Of a stretch of DNA of 64,000 nucleotides, positions 27,698 to 35,970 are shown piece after piece. Each line of letters starts with the position of its first letter. Position 1 is the stretch's first letter. Source of the DNA: Spongorhabdus nitratireducens (GTDB lineage Bacteria; Pseudomonadota; Gammaproteobacteria; Pseudomonadales; Endozoicomonadaceae). The notes under the pieces were generated by a model. The model did not search any database and was not told the origin of the DNA. It worked only from the letters and a program-made list of their open reading frames with translations. Location: assembly GCA_947387575.1 (NCBI GenBank), contig CANDOC010000012.1, positions 62,001 to 126,000 on the forward strand, read 5' to 3'. Made by a program: the position numbers and the translations under genes.

Positions 27698-28873
27698 ATG
27701 AAAGACAGGGTTAAGATAAAAAAATCATGGGATGTTTTGCGGCATTTTTTCCTGCTTGGCTGTACCAGTTTTGGAGGGCCAGCAGCACACATTGGTTACT
27801 TCCAAAAGACCTTCGTTGAAAGGTTGCAGTGGGTCGATATGCCGGCTTATGGTCGGCTGGTGGCTTTAAGCCAGTTTTTACCAGGACCGGGTTCCAGTCA
27901 GGTAGGTTTTGCGCTGGGATTACAGCGTGCTGGCCTGTTAGGTGGCTTGGCAGCCTTTGTGGGCTTTACCTTGCCGTCGTTTATCTTGCTGTATTGTCTG
28001 GCTGTTTTTTCTGCATCTTTCTCCGACAATGTCGTCTTTAATGGCGTGACACAGGGTCTGAAACTGCTGGCTGTGGTGGTGGTCGCGGATGCTGTGCTGA
28101 GCATGTCCCGAAGCTTCTGCAAGGAATGGAGTTCACGGTTGATTGCTGTTGCTACTGCCTCTGTATTACTGTTTGCTCCGGGACTATGGACTCAAATGCT
28201 GGTGTTACTGGTAGCGGCGATTGCTGGCTGCTTTTGTGGCCATCCTGCTCAAGGTACCCTTCAAAAGAGCCATCGTCCATACGTGAGCTGGCTGCCTTTA
28301 ATCATATTTATGTTGCTGTTTGTCGGGTTACCGTTCTTTGCAAATCAGTCAGAGGTTGCAAGTTTATTCTCGGCTTTTTATCAGTCAGGCAGTCTGGTGT
28401 TTGGTGGCGGTCATGTTGTGCTGCCACTGCTGCAACAGATGCTGGACGGTAATATCAGTCCGGACCGTTTTCTGACCGGATATGCTGCTGCACAGGCGGT
28501 TCCCGGGCCGATGTTTTCTCTGGCAGCATTTCTTGGTGCCGAGCTCACGCCTGAAACAGCCCTGACCGGCGCCCTGATTGCTACTGCAGGCATCTTTCTA
28601 CCGGGTTTTCTGCTTGTTCTTGGCTTCCAGCAAGCCTGGCAGGGACTGGCAGCCAATCCGTGTATTGCTGGAGCCGTATGGGGTGTGAATGCGGCCGTTG
28701 TGGGTCTGTTGCTGGCTGCGCTCTATCAACCGGTGTTTACCAGTGCGGTATCTGGCTGGATCGATGTGCTGTTGGTCATAGCCGGTTTCATTGTACTGAA
28801 CCGACTGAAATGGCCGGTGTTGAGTGTGGTGGCAATCTTTGCTTTGACCGGTGCGGGCAGGGTGCTGTTGTAA
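27698..28873 (+). CDS. chrA: Chromate transporter family protein (ChrA, long form)
   Basis: The protein has two homologous halves as in long-chain CHR transporters. The first carries FFLLGCTSFGGPAAHIGYF and SQFLPGPGSSQVGFALG. The second carries SGSLVFGGGHVVLPLLQQ and AAQAVPGPMFSLAAFLG. With 391 aa and about 10 membrane spans it should sit in the inner membrane and export chromate. Family membership is firm; chromate as the real substrate is by family only. Confidence 0.9.
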   Translation: MKDRVKIKKSWDVLRHFFLLGCTSFGGPAAHIGYFQKTFVERLQWVDMPAYGRLVALSQFLPGPGSSQVGFALGLQRAGLLGGLAAFVGFTLPSFILLYCLAVFSASFSDNVVFNGVTQGLKLLAVVVVADAVLSMSRSFCKEWSSRLIAVATASVLLFAPGLWTQMLVLLVAAIAGCFCGHPAQGTLQKSHRPYVSWLPLIIFMLLFVGLPFFANQSEVASLFSAFYQSGSLVFGGGHVVLPLLQQMLDGNISPDRFLTGYAAAQAVPGPMFSLAAFLGAELTPETALTGALIATAGIFLPGFLLVLGFQQAWQGLAANPCIAGAVWGVNAAVVGLLLAALYQPVFTSAVSGWIDVLLVIAGFIVLNRLKWPVLSVVAIFALTGAGRVLL

Positions 28874-28934
28874 ATATCTGATCTATGCTCTGTAGCTTTC
28901 GGGCAAACAGCCGGATGGGCTAGGGAACATTAAA

Positions 28935-30110
28935 GTGAGGCATTTTCACCGCTTGGGTCTGGGTATGCTGGTTGTTTTTGTGACCGGATTCCTTTTACCT
29001 TTAACTGTATCTGCCAAGGAAAAACCTGACTCCGGAGGAAGTGCCCCTATGCGTTCGATTCTCTGTTTTGGTGACTCCAATACCTGGGGCTATATTCCCG
29101 GTACTGCAGGACGTTATCCGTTCGAGCAGCGCTGGCCCGGTATTCTGCAGCAAAAACTGGGGACATCATTCAGGGTGATTGAAGAAGGGCTGAATGGCAG
29201 AACCACGGTCTGGGAGGATCCCTTTCAGCCGGGAAGAAAAGGTACTGCTGCACTGCCCATGCTGCTGGAAACCCACAAACCACTGGATCTGGTGGTGATT
29301 ATGCTGGGAACCAATGATCTCAAGCCTTATCACAACGTATCGGCAGAAGATATTGCCCGTGGTGTCGGGGTGCTTGGAGAGATGGTTCAAACCAGCCAGA
29401 CCGGACCTGACGGGCATCCGCCTCAACTGCTGATTATTGCACCACCGGTTGTCAGCGAACTGGGGGGAGAGATGAAGGCTTACTTTCCCGGTGCCGTGGA
29501 AAAGTCTGCCGAATTTGCAGAATACTATGAGGATACTGCGGAGGAGCTAAAGGCTCACTATCTTGATGCGGCTGAGTTTGCTGCCGCTGATCCGAGTGAA
29601 GGTGTGCATCTGAATCAGGAAGCTCATCAAAACCTCGGGCATGCGGTGGCAGATAAAATCAGTGCCATTTTTGCCGGTGAGAAGGTTACAGCTGAATCAT
29701 CCCAAAATGTTCCGGTCGAAAGAGTTCCAATAGCAAGCGTCAACCATATTGGCATTCGGGTGAAAGACCGTGACCGTTCGGTCGCATTCTACAAACTGCT
29801 GGGGTTTTCAGTAGAACGTGACGGGTTTGAAGCCGGGCATCCGGTCGTTATGAAACATGACAGCGGGGTAACTCTGAATCTGTTGGGACCGACAACAGTC
29901 GCTGAAGACAAGAATATCCTGATGGATGTAAAGGAAAAATATGCCGGCATCACTCATATGGCGCTTACGGTAAAATCCCTGCCTGTCACCCGAAAGTTTA
30001 TGGAAGATCACGATATTCTGATCACAGGATCATTCAGCTTTGGCAACATGTCCGCCATCTTTATTCGTGATCCGGATCGCAACGTGATTGAGCTCGATAG
30101 TTACGACTAA
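28935..30110 (+). CDS. Secreted SGNH/GDSL hydrolase fused to a VOC (glyoxalase-fold) domain
   Basis: From GTG 28935 there is a signal peptide (residues 1-27, ending LTVSAKEK). An SGNH hydrolase follows, with nucleophile Ser 48 in CFGDSNTWGY, block II EEGLNGRTT, block III GTND (125-128) and the catalytic His 225 in SEGVHL. The residue normally Asp at -3 from the His is Glu 222. Residues 267-391 form a vicinal-oxygen-chelate domain beginning NHIGIRVKDRDRSVAFYKLL, with likely metal ligands His 271, His 341 and Glu 386. The first part resembles arylesterases. I know of no standard family with this order, and no frameshift separates the parts. An internal ATG at 29049 could give a cytoplasmic form. 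Confidence 0.85.
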   Translation: MRHFHRLGLGMLVVFVTGFLLPLTVSAKEKPDSGGSAPMRSILCFGDSNTWGYIPGTAGRYPFEQRWPGILQQKLGTSFRVIEEGLNGRTTVWEDPFQPGRKGTAALPMLLETHKPLDLVVIMLGTNDLKPYHNVSAEDIARGVGVLGEMVQTSQTGPDGHPPQLLIIAPPVVSELGGEMKAYFPGAVEKSAEFAEYYEDTAEELKAHYLDAAEFAAADPSEGVHLNQEAHQNLGHAVADKISAIFAGEKVTAESSQNVPVERVPIASVNHIGIRVKDRDRSVAFYKLLGFSVERDGFEAGHPVVMKHDSGVTLNLLGPTTVAEDKNILMDVKEKYAGITHMALTVKSLPVTRKFMEDHDILITGSFSFGNMSAIFIRDPDRNVIELDSYD

Positions 30111-30155
30111 CAGAGCTTTACCGACCAAGCGTCGCAAAACTGACTTCTGATCGTC

Positions 30156-30986
30156 ATGCGACTGTCAGATGGGGAGCCTATAACAGCAGTAGAGACTCCT
30201 CACTGGGACAATATGATGATCAGTATGACCGGCTCATGGATTGATGCCATCGCTCTGTTTAATCTTCTGCTGTGTTGGGTTGGCTATACCCAATATGCTG
30301 CATGGAAGGGTAAGCGTTCTCCCTGTCTGGCCAGTGTAATGGCACGTTACCGGCAGGAATGGATGCAGCAGATGCTGCAACGGGATAACCGGATTTCCGA
30401 TGCCAGTCTGGTAAACAGTCTGCGATCCAATGTCAGCTTTTTTGCCTCGACCAGTATTCTGATTATTGCCGGCCTGATTACCGGTGTTGCCGCTTCGGAA
30501 AAGGCTGTCAGCGTTCTTTCTACCCTGCCTTTTGTAACAACTCATACCCGAGCCTTGTGGGAACTGAAAGTTCTGGTGATGCTGGTTGTTTTTGTCTATT
30601 CCTTTTTTGCTTTCACCTGGAGTTTGCGACTGTATAACTTCAGCTGTGTCTTGATGGGAAGTGCACCACAGGTTCCTGAATCCGGTCAGATTTCAGGGCA
30701 GCAAATGCTTTTCTCACAGCGAGCCAGCCAGATTATGACGTTGGCGTCGAAATACTCTAACTATGGGCTACGTTCCTATTACTTTGCACTGGCAACGATG
30801 GCCTGGTTTATCAATCCGCTGCTGTTTATTGCCAGTACTGTGCTGGTGGTCGCGATTCTTTATCGCCGGGAGTTTCATTCTGCGGTTCTGAAAACATTGG
30901 CGGGGCATAAAGCAGAGCCTAAACCGGTGTTGCCAAACAAATCAGCATTGTCTGTTATTTCAGGAAGGCCCATGATGGTGAAGTAA
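30156..30986 (+). CDS. DUF599 membrane protein
   Basis: The protein matches the DUF599 family: a first span DAIALFNLLLCWVGYTQYA, the motif RQEWMQQMLQRDNRISDASLVNSLRSNVSFFASTS, and later spans near VLVMLVVFVYSFFAFTWSLR and AWFINPLLFIASTVLVVAIL. No function is established. ATG 30213 (MMISMTGSW) would give a more usual N-terminus than ATG 30156. The DUF2905 gene follows closely. Confidence 0.82.
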   Translation: MRLSDGEPITAVETPHWDNMMISMTGSWIDAIALFNLLLCWVGYTQYAAWKGKRSPCLASVMARYRQEWMQQMLQRDNRISDASLVNSLRSNVSFFASTSILIIAGLITGVAASEKAVSVLSTLPFVTTHTRALWELKVLVMLVVFVYSFFAFTWSLRLYNFSCVLMGSAPQVPESGQISGQQMLFSQRASQIMTLASKYSNYGLRSYYFALATMAWFINPLLFIASTVLVVAILYRREFHSAVLKTLAGHKAEPKPVLPNKSALSVISGRPMMVK

Positions 30987-31007
30987 CCTGAATCGGATGG
31001 AATGATC

Positions 31008-31211
31008 ATGGCAAAGCTACTGATTATGGTCGGACTGGCTATTTTGATTGTGGGCTTGCTGCTGCAATTTGCTCCCGGGCTGCTGAAATGGTTTGGGCAT
31101 TTTCCGGGAGATTTCAGATTTGAAGGTGAGCATACCCGTATCTATATTCCGCTCACCTCGATGATTGTTATCAGTCTGGTTTTGACCCTGATTGTTAACT
31201 TATGGCGATAA
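31008..31211 (+). CDS. DUF2905 small membrane protein
   Basis: A 67-aa protein with two membrane helices flanking the family motif LKWFGHFPGDFRFEGEHTRIYIPL. ATG 31008 fits the GGATGG Shine-Dalgarno better than ATG 31002. The function of the family is unknown. It probably shares a transcript with the DUF599 gene. Confidence 0.88.
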   Translation: MAKLLIMVGLAILIVGLLLQFAPGLLKWFGHFPGDFRFEGEHTRIYIPLTSMIVISLVLTLIVNLWR

Positions 31212-31234
31212 CAATACTGGGCTTCAACCTGATT

Positions 31235-31675
31235 TCAGGCCACCCTGTTTCCCAGAGAGAAAAGCACCACGGTCAGAATCGAACAGCCAAATGCCAGCCA
31301 GTGATAGAGGTTGAAATTCTCCCGGAACAGAACCACACCTACCAGGATGGAAGTGGTAATAATTGACAATACGGCATAGAGAATATAATTCGACGCGCCG
31401 TAGTGAGTATAAAGCAGGTTAAATCCCAGATAGGTGAGAAACAGTCCCGCGCCACTTAGTACCGCCCACCACCCATTCTGTCGCAGTTCCCGGTCGTAGT
31501 GTGTCGGCCCCAGTAACGGGGCGGCAAGGCTGGTCAGAGTGACACAGACCAGCGCAGCCAGCACAATAAAACTGAATGCATTTTCCTGAATCAGGGCTTT
31601 TTTCTGCCCGGCGGCAAACATGGCATTTCCCAGTGCTGCAATCATGGCGAAAAGCAGCGGGCCGAGTACATTCAT
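31235..31675 (-). CDS. EamA/DMT-type membrane protein (single module)
   Basis: A 146-aa hydrophobic protein with about five spans and the typical ending ILYAVLSIITTSILVGVVLFRENFNLYHWLAFGCSILTVVLFSL (the EamA C-terminal pattern, quoted in part only as a description of positions 98-141). Single-module members are thought to dimerise. The substrate is unknown. It lies 73 bases downstream of the yejF-like gene on the same strand and could be read from that operon. Confidence 0.75.
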   Translation of the reverse strand: MNVLGPLLFAMIAALGNAMFAAGQKKALIQENAFSFIVLAALVCVTLTSLAAPLLGPTHYDRELRQNGWWAVLSGAGLFLTYLGFNLLYTHYGASNYILYAVLSIITTSILVGVVLFRENFNLYHWLAFGCSILTVVLFSLGNRVA

Positions 31676-31748
31676 TCAATAACCTCTTTTGATCTCTTGA
31701 TATAAGTACCCAGACACTTGCTTTTAAATATTTGGGCACTTAACCCTC

Positions 31749-33452
31749 TCAGGCTGGTATGGCATCCGCCTGATGGATGTTGTTTGCAGCTGCATCCCGC
31801 TTTTCAAGCAGTGGAATAGCTCCGATCAGTTTTCGGGTGTAGGCCTGCTGCGGCCGGGTGAATATCTGGCGGACGCTGCCCTGTTCAATCAGCTGGCCCT
31901 GTTTCATCACGCATACATGATCACACAGGTTTGCCACTACGCTCAGATCATGGGAAATAAACAGAATAGTTATTCCCAGTTCCTTTTTCAGTTGTTTCAG
32001 CAGCGCCAGAATTTCGGCCTGAATAGAGACATCCAGAGCGGCAACAGCTTCATCTGCGACAATAAACTGCGGGTTGCAAACCAGTGCCCGGGCAATACTG
32101 ATGCGTTGTCTCTGGCCACCGGAAAAGGCATGGGGAAAGCGTCGAAGATGACTGATCTCAATATGGCAGCGTCTGGCAATATCAATCACCCGCTGGTCGG
32201 TTTCTTCCCGGGATGAGGTCAGCTTCATTGCTTCCAGCGGCTCAGCAATAATATCACGCACGGTCATGCGTGGATTCAAAGACGCGTAAGGATCCTGAAA
32301 AACCAGCTGGGCAATTTTAGCCAGCGCCTTGCGCTTTATCTGTTTTGGATGGTTGAAACTGATCGGATTATCACCATGAAAGTTAACCCTGCCACTGCTG
32401 ATGGGAGCCGCTCCCAGCAGTGATTTACCCAACGAGGTTTTACCGGAACCGCTTTCACCGACCAGGCCGATGATTTGTCCCTTCGGAAGCTTGAGTGACA
32501 GCTCGCTGACCGCGGTAAAATATTCAGTACGCTTCATCCCGCTACCTGCCAGCGGATAACGAATAGCCAGCTTATCAATACTGACCAGTGGTTCCGGCTT
32601 TTCGACCGGCTCCGGTGGCAGCTGATCAATATGAGGCAGGGCATCCAGTAGTTTTTGAGTGTATGGGTGGCGGGGATGGAACAGCACCTGCTCTGCTACA
32701 CCGGTTTCCACAGCCTGCCCCTTTTGCATAACAGTGACATTGTCGGCTATTTTGGAAATGACTCCGAGATCGTGGGTAATAAACAGCATTGCCATGCCCA
32801 ACTGTTCCCGCAGTTCCAGCATTAAATCCAGAACCTGAGCCTGAATGGTGACATCCAGTGCAGTGGTGGGTTCGTCAGCAATCAACAGTTTGGGATTGGT
32901 CGATAATGCCATCGCGATCATGGCCCGCTGACGCATCCCGCCTGAAAGCTCAAACACATACTGATCAAAGCGTTTTGCGGCAAAGGGAATCCCGACGCGC
33001 TCAAACAGTTCTATCCCTTTTCGCCGTGCCTGTTCACGCTCAAGCCCAAGATGAATCTGCATCGTTTCTACAATCTGGTCACCAATGCGAATCGCCGGCG
33101 CAAAGCTGGCCATGGGTTCCTGAAAAATCATCGAAACCCGACCACCACGCACCAGATTGAGGTCGCGGTTGCGAAGCTGTAAAACGTCCAGCGTCTGATT
33201 CTGATGCTGTAATTCAATCTGGCTCTCGGCATCAATGACTGCATGCCCTGGTGTCAGCCGCATAATAGATTTTGCAGTCACTGACTTGCCGGAACCGCTT
33301 TCACCCACCAGTCCCATAATCTCCCCGGGACGAATACTCAGGTTGATCTTATCAACGGCACGCACCAGACCTTCATCGGTATGAAAATTAATCCCGAGAT
33401 TATGGATATCCAGTAAGCGGCTGTTATTGCCTGCATTGGCTACCGTTATCAT
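31749..33452 (-). CDS. yejF: Peptide ABC transporter, double ATP-binding subunit (YejF-like)
   Basis: Two ABC cassettes in one chain of 567 aa. Walker A motifs are GLVGESGSGKS and GLVGESGSGKT. Signatures are ELSGGMRQR and FSGGQRQR. Walker B motifs are LLIADEPTTALD and FIVADEAVAALD. This double arrangement is that of YejF/DdpF-type peptide importers. The ATG at 33452 overlaps the yejE stop by 4 bases (ATGA). It is the last transporter gene of the phnW-phnX-hydrolase-yejABEF series and powers uptake at the cytoplasmic face. Confidence 0.93.
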   Translation of the reverse strand: MITVANAGNNSRLLDIHNLGINFHTDEGLVRAVDKINLSIRPGEIMGLVGESGSGKSVTAKSIMRLTPGHAVIDAESQIELQHQNQTLDVLQLRNRDLNLVRGGRVSMIFQEPMASFAPAIRIGDQIVETMQIHLGLEREQARRKGIELFERVGIPFAAKRFDQYVFELSGGMRQRAMIAMALSTNPKLLIADEPTTALDVTIQAQVLDLMLELREQLGMAMLFITHDLGVISKIADNVTVMQKGQAVETGVAEQVLFHPRHPYTQKLLDALPHIDQLPPEPVEKPEPLVSIDKLAIRYPLAGSGMKRTEYFTAVSELSLKLPKGQIIGLVGESGSGKTSLGKSLLGAAPISSGRVNFHGDNPISFNHPKQIKRKALAKIAQLVFQDPYASLNPRMTVRDIIAEPLEAMKLTSSREETDQRVIDIARRCHIEISHLRRFPHAFSGGQRQRISIARALVCNPQFIVADEAVAALDVSIQAEILALLKQLKKELGITILFISHDLSVVANLCDHVCVMKQGQLIEQGSVRQIFTRPQQAYTRKLIGAIPLLEKRDAAANNIHQADAIPA

Positions 33453-34687
33453 TTGTTTTGCTCCGAGTAGGGATCTGCAGCATCGCGCAGGGCATCGCCG
33501 ACAAAGACAAAGGCCATAATCAGGGCGACAAAAACCACGACCGGGAAAAACTGCCACACCATATTCTGCTGAATATCCGGATCCTGGGCTTTTTGCAGCA
33601 GAACACCGAGGCTGTTAACCGGCTCGGTCAGCCCCAGTCCGAGAAAACTGAGGCTGGTCTCTGCCAGAATGACATAGGGGAAATTAATCAGGGTATCGAC
33701 GATGATATAGCTCGAAAAACTGGGTACCAGATGGCGCCAGATAATACGTCCGGTACTGGCTCCACTGAGCTGTGCTGCCAGCACGTAGTCCTGGTTACGT
33801 TCGGTCAGAATATGTGTTCTCAGACGTCTGCCCAGTGCAGCAAAATCCAGCGCACCAATCACAACGGCGATAGCGAAATAACGCTGGGTTGGTGTCAGTT
33901 CAAGCCCGGCCAGCATTACGGCGCAGGCCAGGTAAACCGGAATGGATGGAATAACCCGAACGGCTTCGGTGAAACTCATCAGTATTGCATCCACCCGGCC
34001 ACCAAAATAACCGCTGACACCACCAACCAGCAGCGATACCAGCAGTTTTACAATCAATGCCACTACAGCAATGCTGATGGTGACCCAGATCGCATGCAGG
34101 GTGCGGCTGAAGACATCCTTGCCATCTTCATCGGTACCCATCAGGTGAATCTGTCCGTTCTCAACGCCGAACAGATGAAGATTCCAGCGAATATCGATAT
34201 CAAGGCTTTCGATCGACAGCACACTGTATTCCCAGCCTTCAACAAAAAACTGGATGTAACGGCGCTGATTGCGATCTATTTCGTAACGGTTCTGCTCGGA
34301 TGCATCCAGCGCCCCACTGGAAGTCAGAGCGTCCAGGGCATCCAGACTGCCTCCTGCTGCCAGTGACGAAAGGTCAAAGCCGGAGTCAGGTTTACTGTAG
34401 GTATAAGTGAAAGGACGCCAGGAAAAGCCGTTCTCATCCTTGAATTTAATGATCTGGGGTGCACCGCGTTGATAGCTGGTATCAGCACCGCGAATTGAAG
34501 GATCGGATGGTGAAAAGAAGGGTGCAAACAGTCCCAGCAATACCAGCGTACCCAGTATCCATCCGGCAATCACGCCGCTGGTTTTGCGGGCAAAACGGCT
34601 GCGAATCAGGGCAAACTGACCGGCGGTATAATAGGATTCCTGCGACGTTTGTTGTTTGCCCCGAAAGCGTGCGATCAGACTTGTCAT
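33449..34687 (-). CDS. yejE: Peptide ABC transporter permease (YejE-like)
   Basis: An inner-membrane permease of the OppC/YejE type, 412 aa from ATG 34687. After the first span (IAGWILGTLVLLGLFAPFF) comes a long periplasmic insert at about residues 60-180, then five spans with the EAA-type loop ALGRRLRTHILTERNQDYVLAAQ. GTDEDGKDVFSR is the conserved OppC motif. The insert makes it longer than E. coli YejE (341 aa). The start is 1 base from the yejB stop, so translation is coupled. Confidence 0.92.
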   Translation of the reverse strand: MTSLIARFRGKQQTSQESYYTAGQFALIRSRFARKTSGVIAGWILGTLVLLGLFAPFFSPSDPSIRGADTSYQRGAPQIIKFKDENGFSWRPFTYTYSKPDSGFDLSSLAAGGSLDALDALTSSGALDASEQNRYEIDRNQRRYIQFFVEGWEYSVLSIESLDIDIRWNLHLFGVENGQIHLMGTDEDGKDVFSRTLHAIWVTISIAVVALIVKLLVSLLVGGVSGYFGGRVDAILMSFTEAVRVIPSIPVYLACAVMLAGLELTPTQRYFAIAVVIGALDFAALGRRLRTHILTERNQDYVLAAQLSGASTGRIIWRHLVPSFSSYIIVDTLINFPYVILAETSLSFLGLGLTEPVNSLGVLLQKAQDPDIQQNMVWQFFPVVVFVALIMAFVFVGDALRDAADPYSEQNK

Positions 34688-34688
34688 C

Positions 34689-35894
34689 TCAGTGGCCTCC
34701 TGCACCCAGTACACTGTTACGCACGCGGGGGTCGACTGCGGCAAGAATAGTGTCAGTCAAAAAGTTCATGCTGATAACGACCAGCGCAACCAGAAACAAA
34801 ATCCCGGCTGCCAGCTCCTGGTCGTTGGTCATGGCCAGTGCTTCTATCAACAGAGCTGCAGCGTCTGTCAGACCGATGACCAGGGCGACAATCGGCAAAT
34901 CATTAAAAACACGCTGAAAGTCAAAACCGATACTGTTAAACAGTGGACTAATAGAATGCCGCACCGGATAGCGAATCCACAGTGCCGTGCCTGATACACC
35001 ACGCGCCCGGGCTGCCTCGACATAAAGCTTGCTGGATTCATCAACCACCAGTGCCCGAACAGTTTGCAGCTGCAATGCAGTAGCGGCCCAGCCAATCACA
35101 AAAATCGGCAGCCAGATATGACCCATGAAATCGACCAGTTTGCCGGTTTGAAAGCCCTGATCGTTAAACCAGGGTTCATTATTCCACTGATCAGAAAACA
35201 GTCCGGTGGGTGCCGACTCTCCGGCAAAGACATAAAACAGGATAATGGTCAGGGCGAGCAGAAAGTTGGGTAGCGCCAGTCCGAGGTAACTGATCATTCG
35301 CAACAGCAGGTCAAGCAGCTTGTTGGCGGCCAGACCCAGCGAGTTGATACTGCGCTTTACGGTTGAATGGCGTGGATTACGGTCTTTCCACGGCTGGTTC
35401 AGGGCATAGGCAGAGAGAATGCCAAAAGGAACAGCGATCAGATAGGCGAAAGCCAGCCCTGCCACACAGAACCAGAAACTCATCCAGAACCGGTCACCCA
35501 GAGCCAGATTAACTGACTGTCGTTTGGCACAGGAGTATCCCAGATCGCCGTTCAGGGTCAGATCTGTCACCCAGTTCAGCCAGCGCACCGGCATCGGCTT
35601 ATCGAGCCCCAGTCGAGCCCGTTCAGCATCAATATCAGCCTGGGTGATGGTTTCGCCCTGGGTGTTCTTATAGGCAATAATCTTTTCTGCACAGTCACCG
35701 GGCAGGACTTCCATCAATGAAAATACAATGCCGCTGACTAACAGCAGGGTGATCAGGGCGAGCATATAGCGGTTTAAAACATAATGAAAATACTGGCTGC
35801 GGCGTGCCTGCCAGAACAGGGTTACTCTGATACCGACCAGGATCCACAGCAGCCAGGTATCAGCCAGAAATGAAATCAACGACTCAAGCAACAT
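34689..35894 (-). CDS. yejB: Peptide ABC transporter permease (YejB-like)
   Basis: A 401-aa OppB/YejB-type permease. A family opening YVLNRYMLALITLLLVSGIV is preceded by an extra N-terminal span (LISFLADTWLLWILVGIRV). Later features are RLGLDKPMPVRWLNWVTDL, NGDLGYSC and the EAA loop KLYVEAARARGVSGTALWIR. The additional N-terminal segment is unusual for YejB (364 aa in E. coli). It follows the solute-binding protein gene after 76 bases containing a hairpin. Confidence 0.92.
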   Translation of the reverse strand: MLLESLISFLADTWLLWILVGIRVTLFWQARRSQYFHYVLNRYMLALITLLLVSGIVFSLMEVLPGDCAEKIIAYKNTQGETITQADIDAERARLGLDKPMPVRWLNWVTDLTLNGDLGYSCAKRQSVNLALGDRFWMSFWFCVAGLAFAYLIAVPFGILSAYALNQPWKDRNPRHSTVKRSINSLGLAANKLLDLLLRMISYLGLALPNFLLALTIILFYVFAGESAPTGLFSDQWNNEPWFNDQGFQTGKLVDFMGHIWLPIFVIGWAATALQLQTVRALVVDESSKLYVEAARARGVSGTALWIRYPVRHSISPLFNSIGFDFQRVFNDLPIVALVIGLTDAAALLIEALAMTNDQELAAGILFLVALVVISMNFLTDTILAAVDPRVRNSVLGAGGH

Positions 35895-35928
35895 ACGTCA
35901 GCCAGTTTTAGCGTAATCAATTGATAAA

Positions 35929-35951
35929 AGGGAAAGGCTCAGCCTTTCCCT
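35929..35951 (-). terminator. Intercistronic hairpin with T-run between yejA-like and yejB-like genes
   Basis: A 9-bp stem AGGGAAAGG / CCTTTCCCT with a 5-base loop is followed on the minus strand by TTTTATC. As a leaky terminator it would allow more solute-binding protein than permease to be made, a common arrangement. Confidence 0.72.
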
Positions 35952-35970
35952 CTTGGTTCAGTGTCGTGTG

